This document shows, piece after piece, positions 19,662 through 28,658 of a stretch of 64,000 bases of DNA (positions are counted from its first letter, which is position 1; every line of letters begins with the position of its first letter). The notes under the pieces were generated by a model. It had not been told where the DNA came from and did no database searches. It saw only the letters and a list, made by a program, of their open reading frames with translations. This DNA is from Lewinellaceae bacterium (GTDB lineage Bacteria; Bacteroidota; Bacteroidia; Chitinophagales; Saprospiraceae): NCBI GenBank assembly GCA_016708875.1, contig JADJFA010000002.1:186001-250000 (forward strand). The letters are read 5' to 3'. The position numbers and the translations under genes are program-made.

Positions 19662-19739
19662 AAAACCGCAAGCATGGAAAACAGCGATATGCTTGCCCTA
19701 AATTTTAAGGTGAATAAGGCGAAATAAATTTCGCCCAAC

Positions 19740-19771
19740 ACGGGCCTCACGATCATGATCGTGAGGCCCGT
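19740..19771. terminator. Perfect 32-bp palindrome, bidirectional terminator
   Basis: The left half acgggcctcacgatca is followed immediately by its exact reverse complement, with no unpaired loop in the DNA. It lies between convergent genes, the basic secreted protein and tpiA, with a short T-rich tract on the plus-strand side. Confidence 0.8.
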
Positions 19772-19794
19772 TGATTTTTACCACGAATGCTGCT

Positions 19795-20553
19795 TCATTT
19801 TTTCATTGCAGCCACGATCGCCGCAAAATCCTCGGCTTTTAGCGATGCCCCGCCGATGAGCCCCCCATCAACATCGGGTTGAGAAAAAAGGTCGGCAGCA
19901 TTTTGGGCGTTGCAAGAACCTCCGTAGAGAATTGGCGTTGCGTCAGCCACTATTTTACCATATTTTTTTGCCACAAGCACCCTGATAGCATGGTGCATCT
20001 CCTGCGCTTGAAGGCTGGTGGCCGTCCGCCCGGTACCAATGGCCCAAATAGGCTCATAAGCGATGACCACCTTCTTGAAATCCTCTTCTTTTAGGTGAAA
20101 AAGGCTGGCTTTCAATTGTTTAGCCACATAACCAACGTGGGTGTCTACCTCCCGGATATGAAGTGGTTCGCCGCAGCAAAAGATAGGTCGCATTCCCCGT
20201 GCCAGCGTCACATTCACTTTGGCAGCCAATACCTCGTTTTTTTCTTTGAAATATTGACGCCGCTCCGAATGGCCTATGATGACAAATTCACAGCCAACGG
20301 AAGCGAGCATATCTGCTGAAACTTCTCCAGTATATGCCCCTTTTTCTTCTTGATGGCAGTTTTGTGCTGCAAGGTGGAAGTGTTTGCGCACTTTGAGCAT
20401 TTTGCCCAGTTCACGCAGATAAGGATACGGCGGTGCAATGACTACCAAACCACTTGGTTTTTCTACTTTTTCCAGAATGGCCCTGGTAAGTTCAAGACCT
20501 TCTTCAAGTATCTTGTTCATTTTCCAGTTCCCTGCTACTATTTGCTGGCGCAT
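19795..20553 (-). CDS. tpiA: Triosephosphate isomerase
   Basis: Interconverts dihydroxyacetone phosphate and glyceraldehyde 3-phosphate. 252 residues, full length. Visible catalytic residues: the Lys in AGNWKMNK, the His in FVIIGHSERR and the Glu in VIAYEPIWAIGTGRTA. The phosphate-binding ending ILYGGSCNAQNAADLF ... GGLIGGASL is also present. It ends near the bidirectional terminator at 19740-19771. The upstream gene (20587-21066) is on the same strand, 33 bp away, so they may share a transcript. Confidence 0.97.
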   Translation of the reverse strand: MRQQIVAGNWKMNKILEEGLELTRAILEKVEKPSGLVVIAPPYPYLRELGKMLKVRKHFHLAAQNCHQEEKGAYTGEVSADMLASVGCEFVIIGHSERRQYFKEKNEVLAAKVNVTLARGMRPIFCCGEPLHIREVDTHVGYVAKQLKASLFHLKEEDFKKVVIAYEPIWAIGTGRTATSLQAQEMHHAIRVLVAKKYGKIVADATPILYGGSCNAQNAADLFSQPDVDGGLIGGASLKAEDFAAIVAAMKK

Positions 20554-20586
20554 ATTTTGGAGGTAATAAGGTGATCGTTAAGGAAT

Positions 20587-21066
20587 TCAATCGTACGCAA
20601 AGAAGCTTTTGGCAATGGCCACAGCCTCCTCAAAACGGTCATTATCGTAAGCAATAACCACCAACAGGTTGGTACTGCTTTTCTTGTCCATAAGTGCCAT
20701 TACAACGGCATACATGTCATCTCTAGTCCCCTTGATGTAATACCCTGTAAAGTCGTTGATGTTAATCTCATCGGCTTCGTCTAAGGACTCGTATTCCATT
20801 GCTGTTGCCATAGCCAGGACAGCGTCCTCCAGGTTTTCCTTTGAAATTTCCTCATCCTGAATTGGCGAGATGCTCAGAATAAGGTGCTCATTTTCAGCAG
20901 TATATACCTCTTTATTGTTGGTGCTGACCTTGAAGTCAGAAGGTACCGTAAAGCCTATCCCATGTGTATCCCAACGCATTTCGGTTTGAGCCACAAGATT
21001 AGTCGAAACAAGGAATAGCCCGAATAGGCCAGCTGATAGCCCAAGATTTGACCAGTAATTTTTCAT
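20587..21066 (-). CDS. Small secreted protein of unknown function
   Basis: 159 residues with a signal peptide (about 1-26, ending LVAQ). The mature part alternates strands and acidic helices: GIGFTVPSDFKVSTNN, then LEDAVLAMATAMEY, then FTGYYIKGTRD, closing with FEEAVAIAKSFFAYD. It resembles small periplasmic proteins with a beta-sheet and helix layer, but I recognise no named domain. A likely promoter lies at 21096-21103 and tpiA follows on the same strand. Confidence 0.65.
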   Translation of the reverse strand: MKNYWSNLGLSAGLFGLFLVSTNLVAQTEMRWDTHGIGFTVPSDFKVSTNNKEVYTAENEHLILSISPIQDEEISKENLEDAVLAMATAMEYESLDEADEININDFTGYYIKGTRDDMYAVVMALMDKKSSTNLLVVIAYDNDRFEEAVAIAKSFFAYD

Positions 21067-21095
21067 TCAAAATGTGTTTTGGCAAAAATTGAGTG

Positions 21096-21103
21096 CGAAG
21101 GTA
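21096..21103 (-). promoter_or_regulatory. Probable -7 element for 20587-21066
   Basis: On the minus strand this reads TACCTTCG, 29 bp upstream of the ATG at 21066. The spacing allows a short untranslated leader. It lies downstream of the terminator of the preceding gene. Confidence 0.45.
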
Positions 21104-21126
21104 TGAATGCCCGCGTTCTAAAAAAG

Positions 21127-21160
21127 CGAGCCGCTTCCCAATTAATCGGGAAGCGGCTCG
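21127..21160 (-). terminator. Terminator of the PKD metalloprotease gene
   Basis: Arms cgagccgcttccc (21127-21139) and gggaagcggctcg (21148-21160) pair perfectly over an 8-nt loop. On the minus strand they are followed by a T-run. It lies about 30 bp beyond the stop codon at 21193. Confidence 0.8.
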
Positions 21161-21192
21161 AAACTTTATCATAAAACGAATTTCACAGAAAC

Positions 21193-24100
21193 TTACCTGC
21201 CGACAGTCACTTTCACAAACATCGCCTGGCCATCCGCCTGTACACGCAGGGTGTAAAAACCAGCGGCAAGATCACCGTAGTCAAAGAGACGAGAAAGGGA
21301 TCCTGTGCTGAAATCCGAAGTTTCACGTTTGATCTGCTGTCCAAGAGCATTAAAGAGCGTAAACTCCACCTCATCTTGTGGCAATCCACTCATTTCAATT
21401 GCAAAGATACCAGCGTTAGGGTTAGGGAAAAGTTTGAACCCTTTAAGCCAAGAAGCTTCGCCAGTACCCGAAGTCAGCGTGATGGTTTGTTCAAAAATGG
21501 TGGTGCCACAGTTATTGGAAGCAGCCAGTGAGACCGTGTATGTGCCCGGTGCAGCATAAGTGTGCGTTGGGTTTTCCTCATTGCTGGTGTTCCCATCACC
21601 AAAATTCCAGGAATACGAGGTAGCATTTTGAGATGTGCTCGTAAAGCTTACCGTTGTTTGGTTGATTATGGTACCAAATCCCGCAGTAGGTGCAGTTTGC
21701 ACAGTGATAAAGGCTTGGAATACCTCCGTTGAAGTGCCAAATATGTTTGTCACTTCCAAAGTGACGTCATATGTACCTGCGGCAGCATAAATAACCAAAG
21801 GATTCTGATCAGTGCTTGTGCCTGGCGTTCCACCCTGGAAGGTCCAAGTCCATGCGGTTGGGTCACCTGCAGACTCGTCTGTGAATTGAGCCGAGAAAGG
21901 CAGGCAGCCGATTGTGTTATTGGAACTGATATTCGGAACCGGCGGTGCCCCTTCTATAACAACAGTCTGAGTTGTCGTGACAGTACCGCATTCATTGGTA
22001 ACACTGAGGATAACGATGTAGGTACCAGTTTGGCTATAGGTATGGTTTGGATTTACCTCAGAATTGAGACCACTTCCATCCCCAAAGTCCCAGGAATAGG
22101 AAACACCATTGGTTGAAGTATTGTTAAATACGGCTGTTAGTCCGCCAAGCTGATATGTGAAGCCCGCTGTTGGCCCTGCATTTACGGTAATAGTGGCCGT
22201 GCTCGTGCTGCTGCCTGCTCCATTGGAAGCAGTGAGCGTCACGATATACACTCCTGCGGTATTCCAAGTTACGCTTGGGTTTTCCTCCGTGGAACTGGAA
22301 GGTGTACCACCAGGAAAGTCCCATGCGAAGGTGGTAGCATTACTGCTCGAAGTATTGGTAAACTGAACTGTAAACGGTGCGCAACCCGATGAGCTGTTTA
22401 AGGTAAAACCTGCAGTTGGCGGGGTGACTATCGTAACAGTTTGTTCAAAAATAGTGGAACCGCAGTTATTGGTGGCAGTAAGCGTCACCGTGTAAACCCC
22501 GTCGTTTGCATAAGTGTGCGTAGGGTTTTCTTCAATGCTGGTGCTTTGGTCGCCAAAATTCCAGACATAGGAGGTAGCGTCCACAGATGTGTTGGTAAAA
22601 TTGACTGTATTGCCGTTCACAATGGAGCTGAATCCAGCACTGGGTGCGCCATTAACCGTAATGATGTCATTCTGTGTAAAGGAACTAGTGCTACCACCAA
22701 TGGAAGTAACCACGAGTGTAACATCATAAACACCGGGTGTAAAATATTGCACCGTCGGGTTTTGATCGGTCGAACTGCTGGGGGTGCCACCTGGGAATTC
22801 CCATTCCCAACTTACAGGATCACCGGAGGAAATATCTGTGAAATTGACTGTTAACACTGCACAACCGATTGTTGTGCTCACTGAAAAACCGGCTCCAGGT
22901 TCCGTTGTGATTACCACATTTTGCGAAAAAGTGCTGGTTCCACAATCGTTTGCAGCAGTCAAAACTACGGTGTAAGTTCCATCAGCCGCATAATCATGCG
23001 TTGGGTTCGGAAGGTTGCTGCTGTTGCCATCACCAAAATCCCAGCTGTATGTAAGGCTGTTTGAGGAGCTATTGGTAAAACTCGCTGTAAGCAAATTAAC
23101 AGTAGAAGAGAAGTTTGCTGTAGGGCCTCCACTCACCACAATGACCTGTGAAAAAGTACTGCTTCCTGCGCTGTTAGATGCGGTAAGGGTAACAGTATAA
23201 GTGCCTGGAATAGCATACACAACACTGGGAGGATTCTGAGCGGTCGAGCTGGATGGGTTGCCACCCGGGAATTGCCAGTCAAAACTGGTTGAATTTGAAC
23301 TGGAAGTGTTGGTGAATTGTACTGTGAGGGGCGCGCAACCTGCATTCGGAGTGGCCGTAAAGCCAGCAGTTGGCGCCGTCGTAACGGTTACCGTTTGAAC
23401 CTTTGTGGTAGTTCCACAGGCATTGGTAGCACTCAATGTCACCGTATAAGTACCATCTGTTGCATAAGTATGTGTAGGGTTGGCCTCTATACTGCTTCCA
23501 CCGTCACCAAAGTCCCACAGATAGGATGTTGCACCAGTAGTGGTATTGGTAAACGTGGCGGTCAAACCATTGGTCGCAGTTGTAAATCCTGCCACAGGGG
23601 TTGTGTTTACCACAATGTAATTGGCACGGATGAAGGTATCCCTACCAGCGGCGTTGATCGCAATCAAAGTCACTGAATAAATACCAGGGGTGGAATAAAC
23701 CACCACAGGGTTTGTCATAGTTGAATTATCAGGAGTACCTCCTGGAAATTGCCATGAGAATGAAGTGGCATTCGGAGTGGAGCTGTTGTTAAACTGCACC
23801 GTAAGCGGTGCGCATCCACTGGTTGGCGTTGCGGTAAAGTTAGCAGTTGGATCAGTCACAATCGTTATCAATTGGGTGTCATTGACCGTACCGCAGGCAT
23901 TGACTGCACTCAAAATCACCCAGTAATTGTAGATACTGTCATGATTTGGATAGTTGTGAACCGGATTTACCTCCGTGCTGCTTGCTCCATCTCCGAAAAT
24001 CCACAGATAAGAGCTGGCTCCAGTTGAGGTATTGGTGAACGCTACTGTTGTGTCGTTACTTACAGTGTAGGTGAAGCCAACACTTGGAACGGTATTGACA

Positions 24101-26490
24101 ATTATGGTTGCCGTAGAAGTGCTACTCCCATTTGAGTTCGTTGCCGTTAAAGTGACGGTGTATGTTCCTGCTGTATTATACACCACTGTTGGGTTTGTGG
24201 CGGTAGAGGTGCCAGGATTGCCACCCGGAAATTCCCAGCTGTAGGAAACAGCGCCCGTAGAGTTGTTTGTAAAATTCACCGTCAGCGGAGCACAACCGGT
24301 CGAAGGTGTAGCGGTGAAGTCCGCCGTTGGAGGCCCTGAGGATATAATCTCAATTGTCTTGACAATAAGGCTGCTACCACATGCATTCGTTGCTGTAAGC
24401 ACCACATCGTAAAAGCCTGGATCAGCATACGTGTGTGAAGGATTGGTCTGTGTACTCGTATTGCCGTCGCCAAATTCCCAGAGGTAGGAGGTGGCGTTGA
24501 AGAGTGTTGTGTTTGTAAAATTGACCGTTGAGCCATTTTTAACAAAGGTAAAATTTGCGACAGGTGAAGTGCCTACCGTAATATAGTCCGTTCGGGTAAA
24601 GGTATTTGAGCCCGAAACGTTGGTCGCCTTGAGGGTTACGGAGTAAGTACCGGCATTGTTATAAACAATGATTGGATTGGCCAAATTCGATGAAGAGGGT
24701 ACTCCTCCTGGGCAAGTCCAAGTAAACGATGTGGCATTTGAAGAGGATAGGTTTTCCATCGTTACTGCAAGTGGTGCACAGCCAGTAGTTGGGTCTGCGG
24801 TAAAATTCGCGCTTGGTGCAGTAACGACCAATGCTGTTTTTGTTGCTGTGCCACACAGGTTTGTAACGGTCAACGTTACCACATAGTTGCCCGCATCTGC
24901 ATATTCGTACACTGGGTTTTCATCAAAACTTGCACCTCCATCTCCAAAATCCCATTCAAAAGAAGTTGCATTTACAGAAGTACTTGTAAAAGTTACCACC
25001 CGGTCATTTACTACAAAAGTAAAATTGGCTACAGGCAGGGGAATAATGTCAATTGTTTTGGTAGAAACGTTGGTTCCTCCGGTGCCGGTAATGGTAAGTG
25101 TTACGTTTTTCGTCCCCGGTGTGTTCCAAATCACTGTGGGGTTCTGCTGGTTAGAAGTTGCCGGGGTGCCACCTTGAAATACCCAGGCCCAACCTGAAAT
25201 AATGCCCGTAGAAAGGTCGGTAAACATGACCGGCAGGCCCTGGCAACCAGGGTCCGGCTGCCATGAGAAATCAGCTACAAGGGGTGGTGGTGGTGGGCCA
25301 CAAGTTTGGAGGCATCCGCTATTGATTTTGATTTGGATGTAATTGTTTATCGCATCTGTTGACTGATCACTCCAGGAGGTTCCTGCTGAAACAGAAGGAC
25401 ACATGATGTATTGTGGTGGCGGACAATTCTGATCGTGGCCGCTGCTCCAGTTGTGACCTAACTCGTGCGAAGTCAAGACACGCAAGTTATTTCCATTGTT
25501 AGAGTAGTCTTGCAAACAGTGGTATTTATTGCTGTTGCAAATACCGTTCAAATAAGCAATACCTACCGTGCCTCCATCAAAATTACGGTTGGTCCAAAGT
25601 TCTCCATTGTCAAAATCAACGCCAAAATTCCCAGCGTTGCCCCAGGTGCGAAAACTGGAAAGCAAGGTGCCGGCATCGGTTGAGCCTGTCCATGGATCGC
25701 TGCCTGTGACGACGAACTGTGTAACGATGACGTACTCAATATCATGAATAAAATTACCTGTAAAATCTCCTTGAACATCGTTTAACACACCAATATTATG
25801 GTTCTCAACATCCGTTACTGATCCATATTTATCAAACATGGAGTTGTCGGAAGCAATGGCTATTTCGAGTGCGTAACATGCGGAGTTCTCTGCTTCGTTG
25901 CCTTTGACGCTTTCTTCCAAATGTTCCAGTTCCATCTGTGCTTCCGTCATCCCGCAGGCATCGTGACCCAGTGGTGCGGCTGCAGATTCGGGGTAAAGAA
26001 CAAAAAGATCTCGCTCGGCATTCGGCTCATAATACCATAGTGGTTCGATATAATAACGTTCTGAACCTTCTTCAACATAGCCATAAAGGAATTCACCGTT
26101 GATCGTCAGACGAACGTTTCCCCCGCTTTTAAGTTCGTAGCCCTTGAAAGCAATGTTCCGCTTTGGGTAGGTGGTTACTATGCTTTGATCTGATTGGACC
26201 CGCAAGGAATAATTATCAGAAATAATACGGCTATGCGATAAGCTCAAGCGCCATTGGTGTGACCCAATCTGTAGTTCAGCAGGTGCCGTAAGATTGGATT
26301 TCACATATTCGTCGAGCAATTTTGCGTCTAGTTGAAATACCTGATACTCGCTAAATTGTTGGGCCAATGCAGGCGAACTGTGCGCCGCCATGGATGCATT
26401 GAAGGATTGTGCGCCAAGAAATGTTGAAGTCTGAAGAAGAAAAATTGTTGCAAAACAACAAAACAGGCGTAAGAGCTTAGCCATAGACAA
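21193..26490 (-). CDS. Secreted zinc metalloprotease (reprolysin-like) with 16 PKD domains and T9SS sorting signal
   Basis: 1,765 residues. After the signal peptide and a beta-rich propeptide (about 30-170) comes a metzincin catalytic domain (about 205-395). Its zinc motif HELGHNWSSGH at 342-352 fits HExxHxxGxxH, followed by the turn segment YIMCPSV at 361-367. Residues 404-1680 are a tandem array of PKD domains that alternate between two types. Type A (about 82 residues, GCAPLTVQF ... FPGGTP) and type B (about 75 residues, WDFGDG ... NPTHTYA) form eight A-B pairs. The final 85 residues are a T9SS type A domain (KLFPNPNAGIFAIEMSG). It is likely a surface or released protease whose PKD stalk holds the catalytic head away from the cell. 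The gene has its own terminator at 21127-21160. Confidence 0.9.
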   Translation of the reverse strand: MSMAKLLRLFCCFATIFLLQTSTFLGAQSFNASMAAHSSPALAQQFSEYQVFQLDAKLLDEYVKSNLTAPAELQIGSHQWRLSLSHSRIISDNYSLRVQSDQSIVTTYPKRNIAFKGYELKSGGNVRLTINGEFLYGYVEEGSERYYIEPLWYYEPNAERDLFVLYPESAAAPLGHDACGMTEAQMELEHLEESVKGNEAENSACYALEIAIASDNSMFDKYGSVTDVENHNIGVLNDVQGDFTGNFIHDIEYVIVTQFVVTGSDPWTGSTDAGTLLSSFRTWGNAGNFGVDFDNGELWTNRNFDGGTVGIAYLNGICNSNKYHCLQDYSNNGNNLRVLTSHELGHNWSSGHDQNCPPPQYIMCPSVSAGTSWSDQSTDAINNYIQIKINSGCLQTCGPPPPPLVADFSWQPDPGCQGLPVMFTDLSTGIISGWAWVFQGGTPATSNQQNPTVIWNTPGTKNVTLTITGTGGTNVSTKTIDIIPLPVANFTFVVNDRVVTFTSTSVNATSFEWDFGDGGASFDENPVYEYADAGNYVVTLTVTNLCGTATKTALVVTAPSANFTADPTTGCAPLAVTMENLSSSNATSFTWTCPGGVPSSSNLANPIIVYNNAGTYSVTLKATNVSGSNTFTRTDYITVGTSPVANFTFVKNGSTVNFTNTTLFNATSYLWEFGDGNTSTQTNPSHTYADPGFYDVVLTATNACGSSLIVKTIEIISSGPPTADFTATPSTGCAPLTVNFTNNSTGAVSYSWEFPGGNPGTSTATNPTVVYNTAGTYTVTLTATNSNGSSTSTATIIVNTVPSVGFTYTVSNDTTVAFTNTSTGASSYLWIFGDGASSTEVNPVHNYPNHDSIYNYWVILSAVNACGTVNDTQLITIVTDPTANFTATPTSGCAPLTVQFNNSSTPNATSFSWQFPGGTPDNSTMTNPVVVYSTPGIYSVTLIAINAAGRDTFIRANYIVVNTTPVAGFTTATNGLTATFTNTTTGATSYLWDFGDGGSSIEANPTHTYATDGTYTVTLSATNACGTTTKVQTVTVTTAPTAGFTATPNAGCAPLTVQFTNTSSSNSTSFDWQFPGGNPSSSTAQNPPSVVYAIPGTYTVTLTASNSAGSSTFSQVIVVSGGPTANFSSTVNLLTASFTNSSSNSLTYSWDFGDGNSSNLPNPTHDYAADGTYTVVLTAANDCGTSTFSQNVVITTEPGAGFSVSTTIGCAVLTVNFTDISSGDPVSWEWEFPGGTPSSSTDQNPTVQYFTPGVYDVTLVVTSIGGSTSSFTQNDIITVNGAPSAGFSSIVNGNTVNFTNTSVDATSYVWNFGDQSTSIEENPTHTYANDGVYTVTLTATNNCGSTIFEQTVTIVTPPTAGFTLNSSSGCAPFTVQFTNTSSSNATTFAWDFPGGTPSSSTEENPSVTWNTAGVYIVTLTASNGAGSSTSTATITVNAGPTAGFTYQLGGLTAVFNNTSTNGVSYSWDFGDGSGLNSEVNPNHTYSQTGTYIVILSVTNECGTVTTTQTVVIEGAPPVPNISSNNTIGCLPFSAQFTDESAGDPTAWTWTFQGGTPGTSTDQNPLVIYAAAGTYDVTLEVTNIFGTSTEVFQAFITVQTAPTAGFGTIINQTTVSFTSTSQNATSYSWNFGDGNTSNEENPTHTYAAPGTYTVSLAASNNCGTTIFEQTITLTSGTGEASWLKGFKLFPNPNAGIFAIEMSGLPQDEVEFTLFNALGQQIKRETSDFSTGSLSRLFDYGDLAAGFYTLRVQADGQAMFVKVTVGR
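21451..25281 (-). repeat. Array of eight alternating PKD-domain pairs
   Basis: Sixteen PKD domains fall into two alternating sequence classes, giving eight units of roughly 157 residues (about 470 bp). The phase is kept throughout: every type A domain has a Gly-Cys near its start and a P-G-G turn, and every type B domain has D-F-G-D-G or a close variant. The limits given are estimates from the protein. Confidence 0.8.
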
Positions 26491-26743
26491 GAAATGCGTT
26501 TAACGTGAAAGTAAGGAAGTACGAAGATGAACTGCAATCGGCTTACAGGGAAGGCTTAATTTACGGAAGATTGCTTTCACCAATGCGGGGCGTTTTACAC
26601 TGAAATCTCAAATTTCACCTTTGTATTTTTTCTTTGGTCAATACAAAACGGCGGGCGAATGTACCACTTCTTGCAAAATGTAATTTCGAAAGCCCAAAAA
26701 AAAGTGAGTTTGGTCAAAAACCTGACTTTACAAAAGGGCTTCT

Positions 26744-26751
26744 TACTTTTG
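26744..26751 (+). promoter_or_regulatory. Consensus -7 element for the outer-membrane barrel gene
   Basis: TACTTTTG matches TAnnTTTG and lies 35 bp upstream of the ATG at 26787. It supports that start over in-frame codons further upstream, which would precede the promoter. Confidence 0.5.
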
Positions 26752-26786
26752 CCGCAGGTTTATCAGAAACGAAGCCTCCATTTCTC

Positions 26787-27404
26787 ATGCAATTAAATAA
26801 ACACACTTCTCTACTGTTCGCCACCGTGTTCTTGGCCTTGCTTTCCCAAACTGCTGACGCACAGCGACGCGACCGAGAACGGGAGCCAAAACAAGATCGT
26901 GAAAGCACACAAGAAAAAGAAGAACTAAAGGGCTTGGCCTCAAGGCTTTGGTATGGCGGCGGGGTAAACATCGGCTTTGGAGGGTTCAACGGCTACAGCA
27001 GTTTTAATTTTGGGGTATCGCCCATGGTTGGCTACAAAATCGCAGGTCCGCTTTCGGCAGGGCCACGTGTAGCCTATGATTTCAATTCGCTCAAGCAGCG
27101 AGGGTTTAAATCCATCAATCTCCACAGTTTTGACGTGGGCGCTTTTGTTCGGTGCCGTGTTTTCCGCGGTCTGTTTGTACAAGGCGAAATTTCAAACGAA
27201 TGGTTCCAGGATATTGATTACTCAACATTAGACAAATTTAACGACAACCGAGTCAACCAACGCCTCGGTGCCGGCTGGAATTTCGGGGAACCCGGTGGCG
27301 CTGGCTCTGAAATCAGTGTACTGTACAATTTTAAAATCGCAAACGACATTAATACCTACAGAAACCCAATCGAGTATCGTTTCGGGTTTACTTGGAGGTT
27401 TTAA
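26787..27404 (+). CDS. Small outer-membrane beta-barrel protein
   Basis: 205 residues. The signal peptide ends near TADAQ, followed by a highly charged linker (RRDREREPKQDRESTQEKEE). Then come about eight amphipathic strands with Gly and aromatic residues (WYGGGVNIGFGGF, NFGVSPMVGYKI). The protein ends in F-T-W-R-F, an aromatic terminus as recognised by the BAM complex. The signal peptide appears only from the 26787 ATG, and the promoter box just upstream agrees. Function beyond membrane insertion is unknown; no ligand can be inferred. Confidence 0.75.
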   Translation: MQLNKHTSLLFATVFLALLSQTADAQRRDREREPKQDRESTQEKEELKGLASRLWYGGGVNIGFGGFNGYSSFNFGVSPMVGYKIAGPLSAGPRVAYDFNSLKQRGFKSINLHSFDVGAFVRCRVFRGLFVQGEISNEWFQDIDYSTLDKFNDNRVNQRLGAGWNFGEPGGAGSEISVLYNFKIANDINTYRNPIEYRFGFTWRF

Positions 27405-27417
27405 ATTTTACGATATT

Positions 27418-27474
27418 AAATATTGGGATATTAAGATATTGAACCAATATCCAAATATATAAATATCCCAATTT
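27418..27474. repeat. Word-repeat hairpin between the barrel and aldolase genes
   Basis: Arms at 27418-27441 and 27445-27474 are imperfectly complementary. The left arm has two 8-nt words (gggatatt, aagatatt). The right arm, read in reverse complement, has three (gggatatt, tatatatt, tggatatt). It probably terminates the barrel gene. Confidence 0.6.
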
Positions 27475-27508
27475 CTCTTACGCTTAACATCACTTTTCAT
27501 ACACCGTT

Positions 27509-28561
27509 ATGTCAAAAACAACCGACATCCTCGGCAAAGATGCCGCCTATTACCTCGATTTTCAGAGCAAAACATTTGATAAAAAAACGCTCCATGCTCC
27601 ATCCAAAAATCATGTGAGTGAAATCTGGCAACAGAGCAACCGCAGCGCTCAAACCCTCCGTAGCATCCAGCAACTCTTGGGCAGTGGCCGACTTGCTAAT
27701 ACCGGCTATATCAGCATACTCCCTGTTGACCAAGGAATTGAACACTCTGCAGGTGCTTCATTTGCACCAAACCCTGCATTTTTTGACCCCGAAACCATCG
27801 TAAAACTTGCCGTTGAAGGAGGCTGCAACTCCGTGGCCAGTACTTACGGAGTCCTCGGCATTGTGGCGCGCAAATACGCGCACAAGATTCCTTTTGTGGT
27901 AAAAATCAACCACAATGAGTTCCTTTCTTACCCAAATAAATATGACCAGATCATGTTCGGAACCATCAAAGATGCCTGGAACATGGGCGCTGTGGCTGTG
28001 GGCGCTACCATTTATTTTGGCTCGCCGGAAAGCCCACGCCAAATCGTGGAAGTAGCCAAAGCATTCGAGATGGCGCACGAACTCGGTATGGCAACCATTC
28101 TCTGGTGCTATACGCGCAATAACGCTTTCAAAGTGGATGGCATAGACTACCATACTTCTGCTGACCTCACAGGCCAGGCGAATCATCTCGGCGTTACCAT
28201 CCAGGCCGATATTATCAAACAAAAACTCCCCACCAACAACGGTGGATACAACGCCACCAAACACGGTAAAACCCACCCAAAAGTTTATTCTGAACTTACC
28301 ACAGACCACCCCATTGACTTATGCCGCTATCAAGTAGCCAATTGCTACATGGGCCGTGTAGGGCTAATCAATTCCGGCGGTGAATCAAAGGGGGCGAGCG
28401 ATTTACAAGAGGCCGTAGTGACAGCTGTGGTCAACAAACGCGCCGGGGGCATGGGTTTGATTTTAGGCCGTAAAGCATTCCAAAAGCCAATTAAAGATGG
28501 CATTGCCCTGCTTAATGCTGTCCAAGACGTGTATTTGGACAAGAGTATCAAGCTGGCATAA
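27509..28561 (+). CDS. fbaB: Class I fructose-bisphosphate aldolase (FbaB/DhnA type)
   Basis: Cleaves fructose 1,6-bisphosphate through a lysine Schiff base. 350 residues. Recognisable segments: ISILPVDQGIEHSAGASFAP, GCNSVASTYGVLG, VVKINHNEF, and IQADIIKQKLP with the probable Schiff-base lysine. The phosphate-binding end is INSGGESKGASDLQ ... GGMGLILGRKAFQKP. This is the usual aldolase type in many Bacteroidota, metal-independent and unrelated to FbaA. The ATG is at 27509 between two hairpins, so the gene is probably a single transcription unit. Confidence 0.93.
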   Translation: MSKTTDILGKDAAYYLDFQSKTFDKKTLHAPSKNHVSEIWQQSNRSAQTLRSIQQLLGSGRLANTGYISILPVDQGIEHSAGASFAPNPAFFDPETIVKLAVEGGCNSVASTYGVLGIVARKYAHKIPFVVKINHNEFLSYPNKYDQIMFGTIKDAWNMGAVAVGATIYFGSPESPRQIVEVAKAFEMAHELGMATILWCYTRNNAFKVDGIDYHTSADLTGQANHLGVTIQADIIKQKLPTNNGGYNATKHGKTHPKVYSELTTDHPIDLCRYQVANCYMGRVGLINSGGESKGASDLQEAVVTAVVNKRAGGMGLILGRKAFQKPIKDGIALLNAVQDVYLDKSIKLA

Positions 28562-28565
28562 GATG

Positions 28566-28651
28566 TTTCAAGTTAGCAAGTGTCAAGTTTCAAGTCAGGT
28601 CCTTGCTTCACGATAATCATGACTTGAAACTTGACACTTGCTAACTTGAAA
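28566..28651. repeat. Perfect 32-bp inverted repeat built from CAAGT words
   Basis: 28566-28597 and 28620-28651 are exact reverse complements with a 22-nt loop. Each arm contains four CAAGT words spaced 7-8 nt apart. It lies 5 bp past the aldolase stop and 8 bp before the next gene's ATG, so it may terminate one gene and cap the leader of the other. Confidence 0.8.
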
Positions 28652-28658
28652 CTTAAAT

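Noticed and set aside
21451..25281. PKD array considered as a possible CRISPR or satellite.
   Set aside because: The periodicity is of coding domains about 470 bp long with diverged DNA and an uninterrupted frame.
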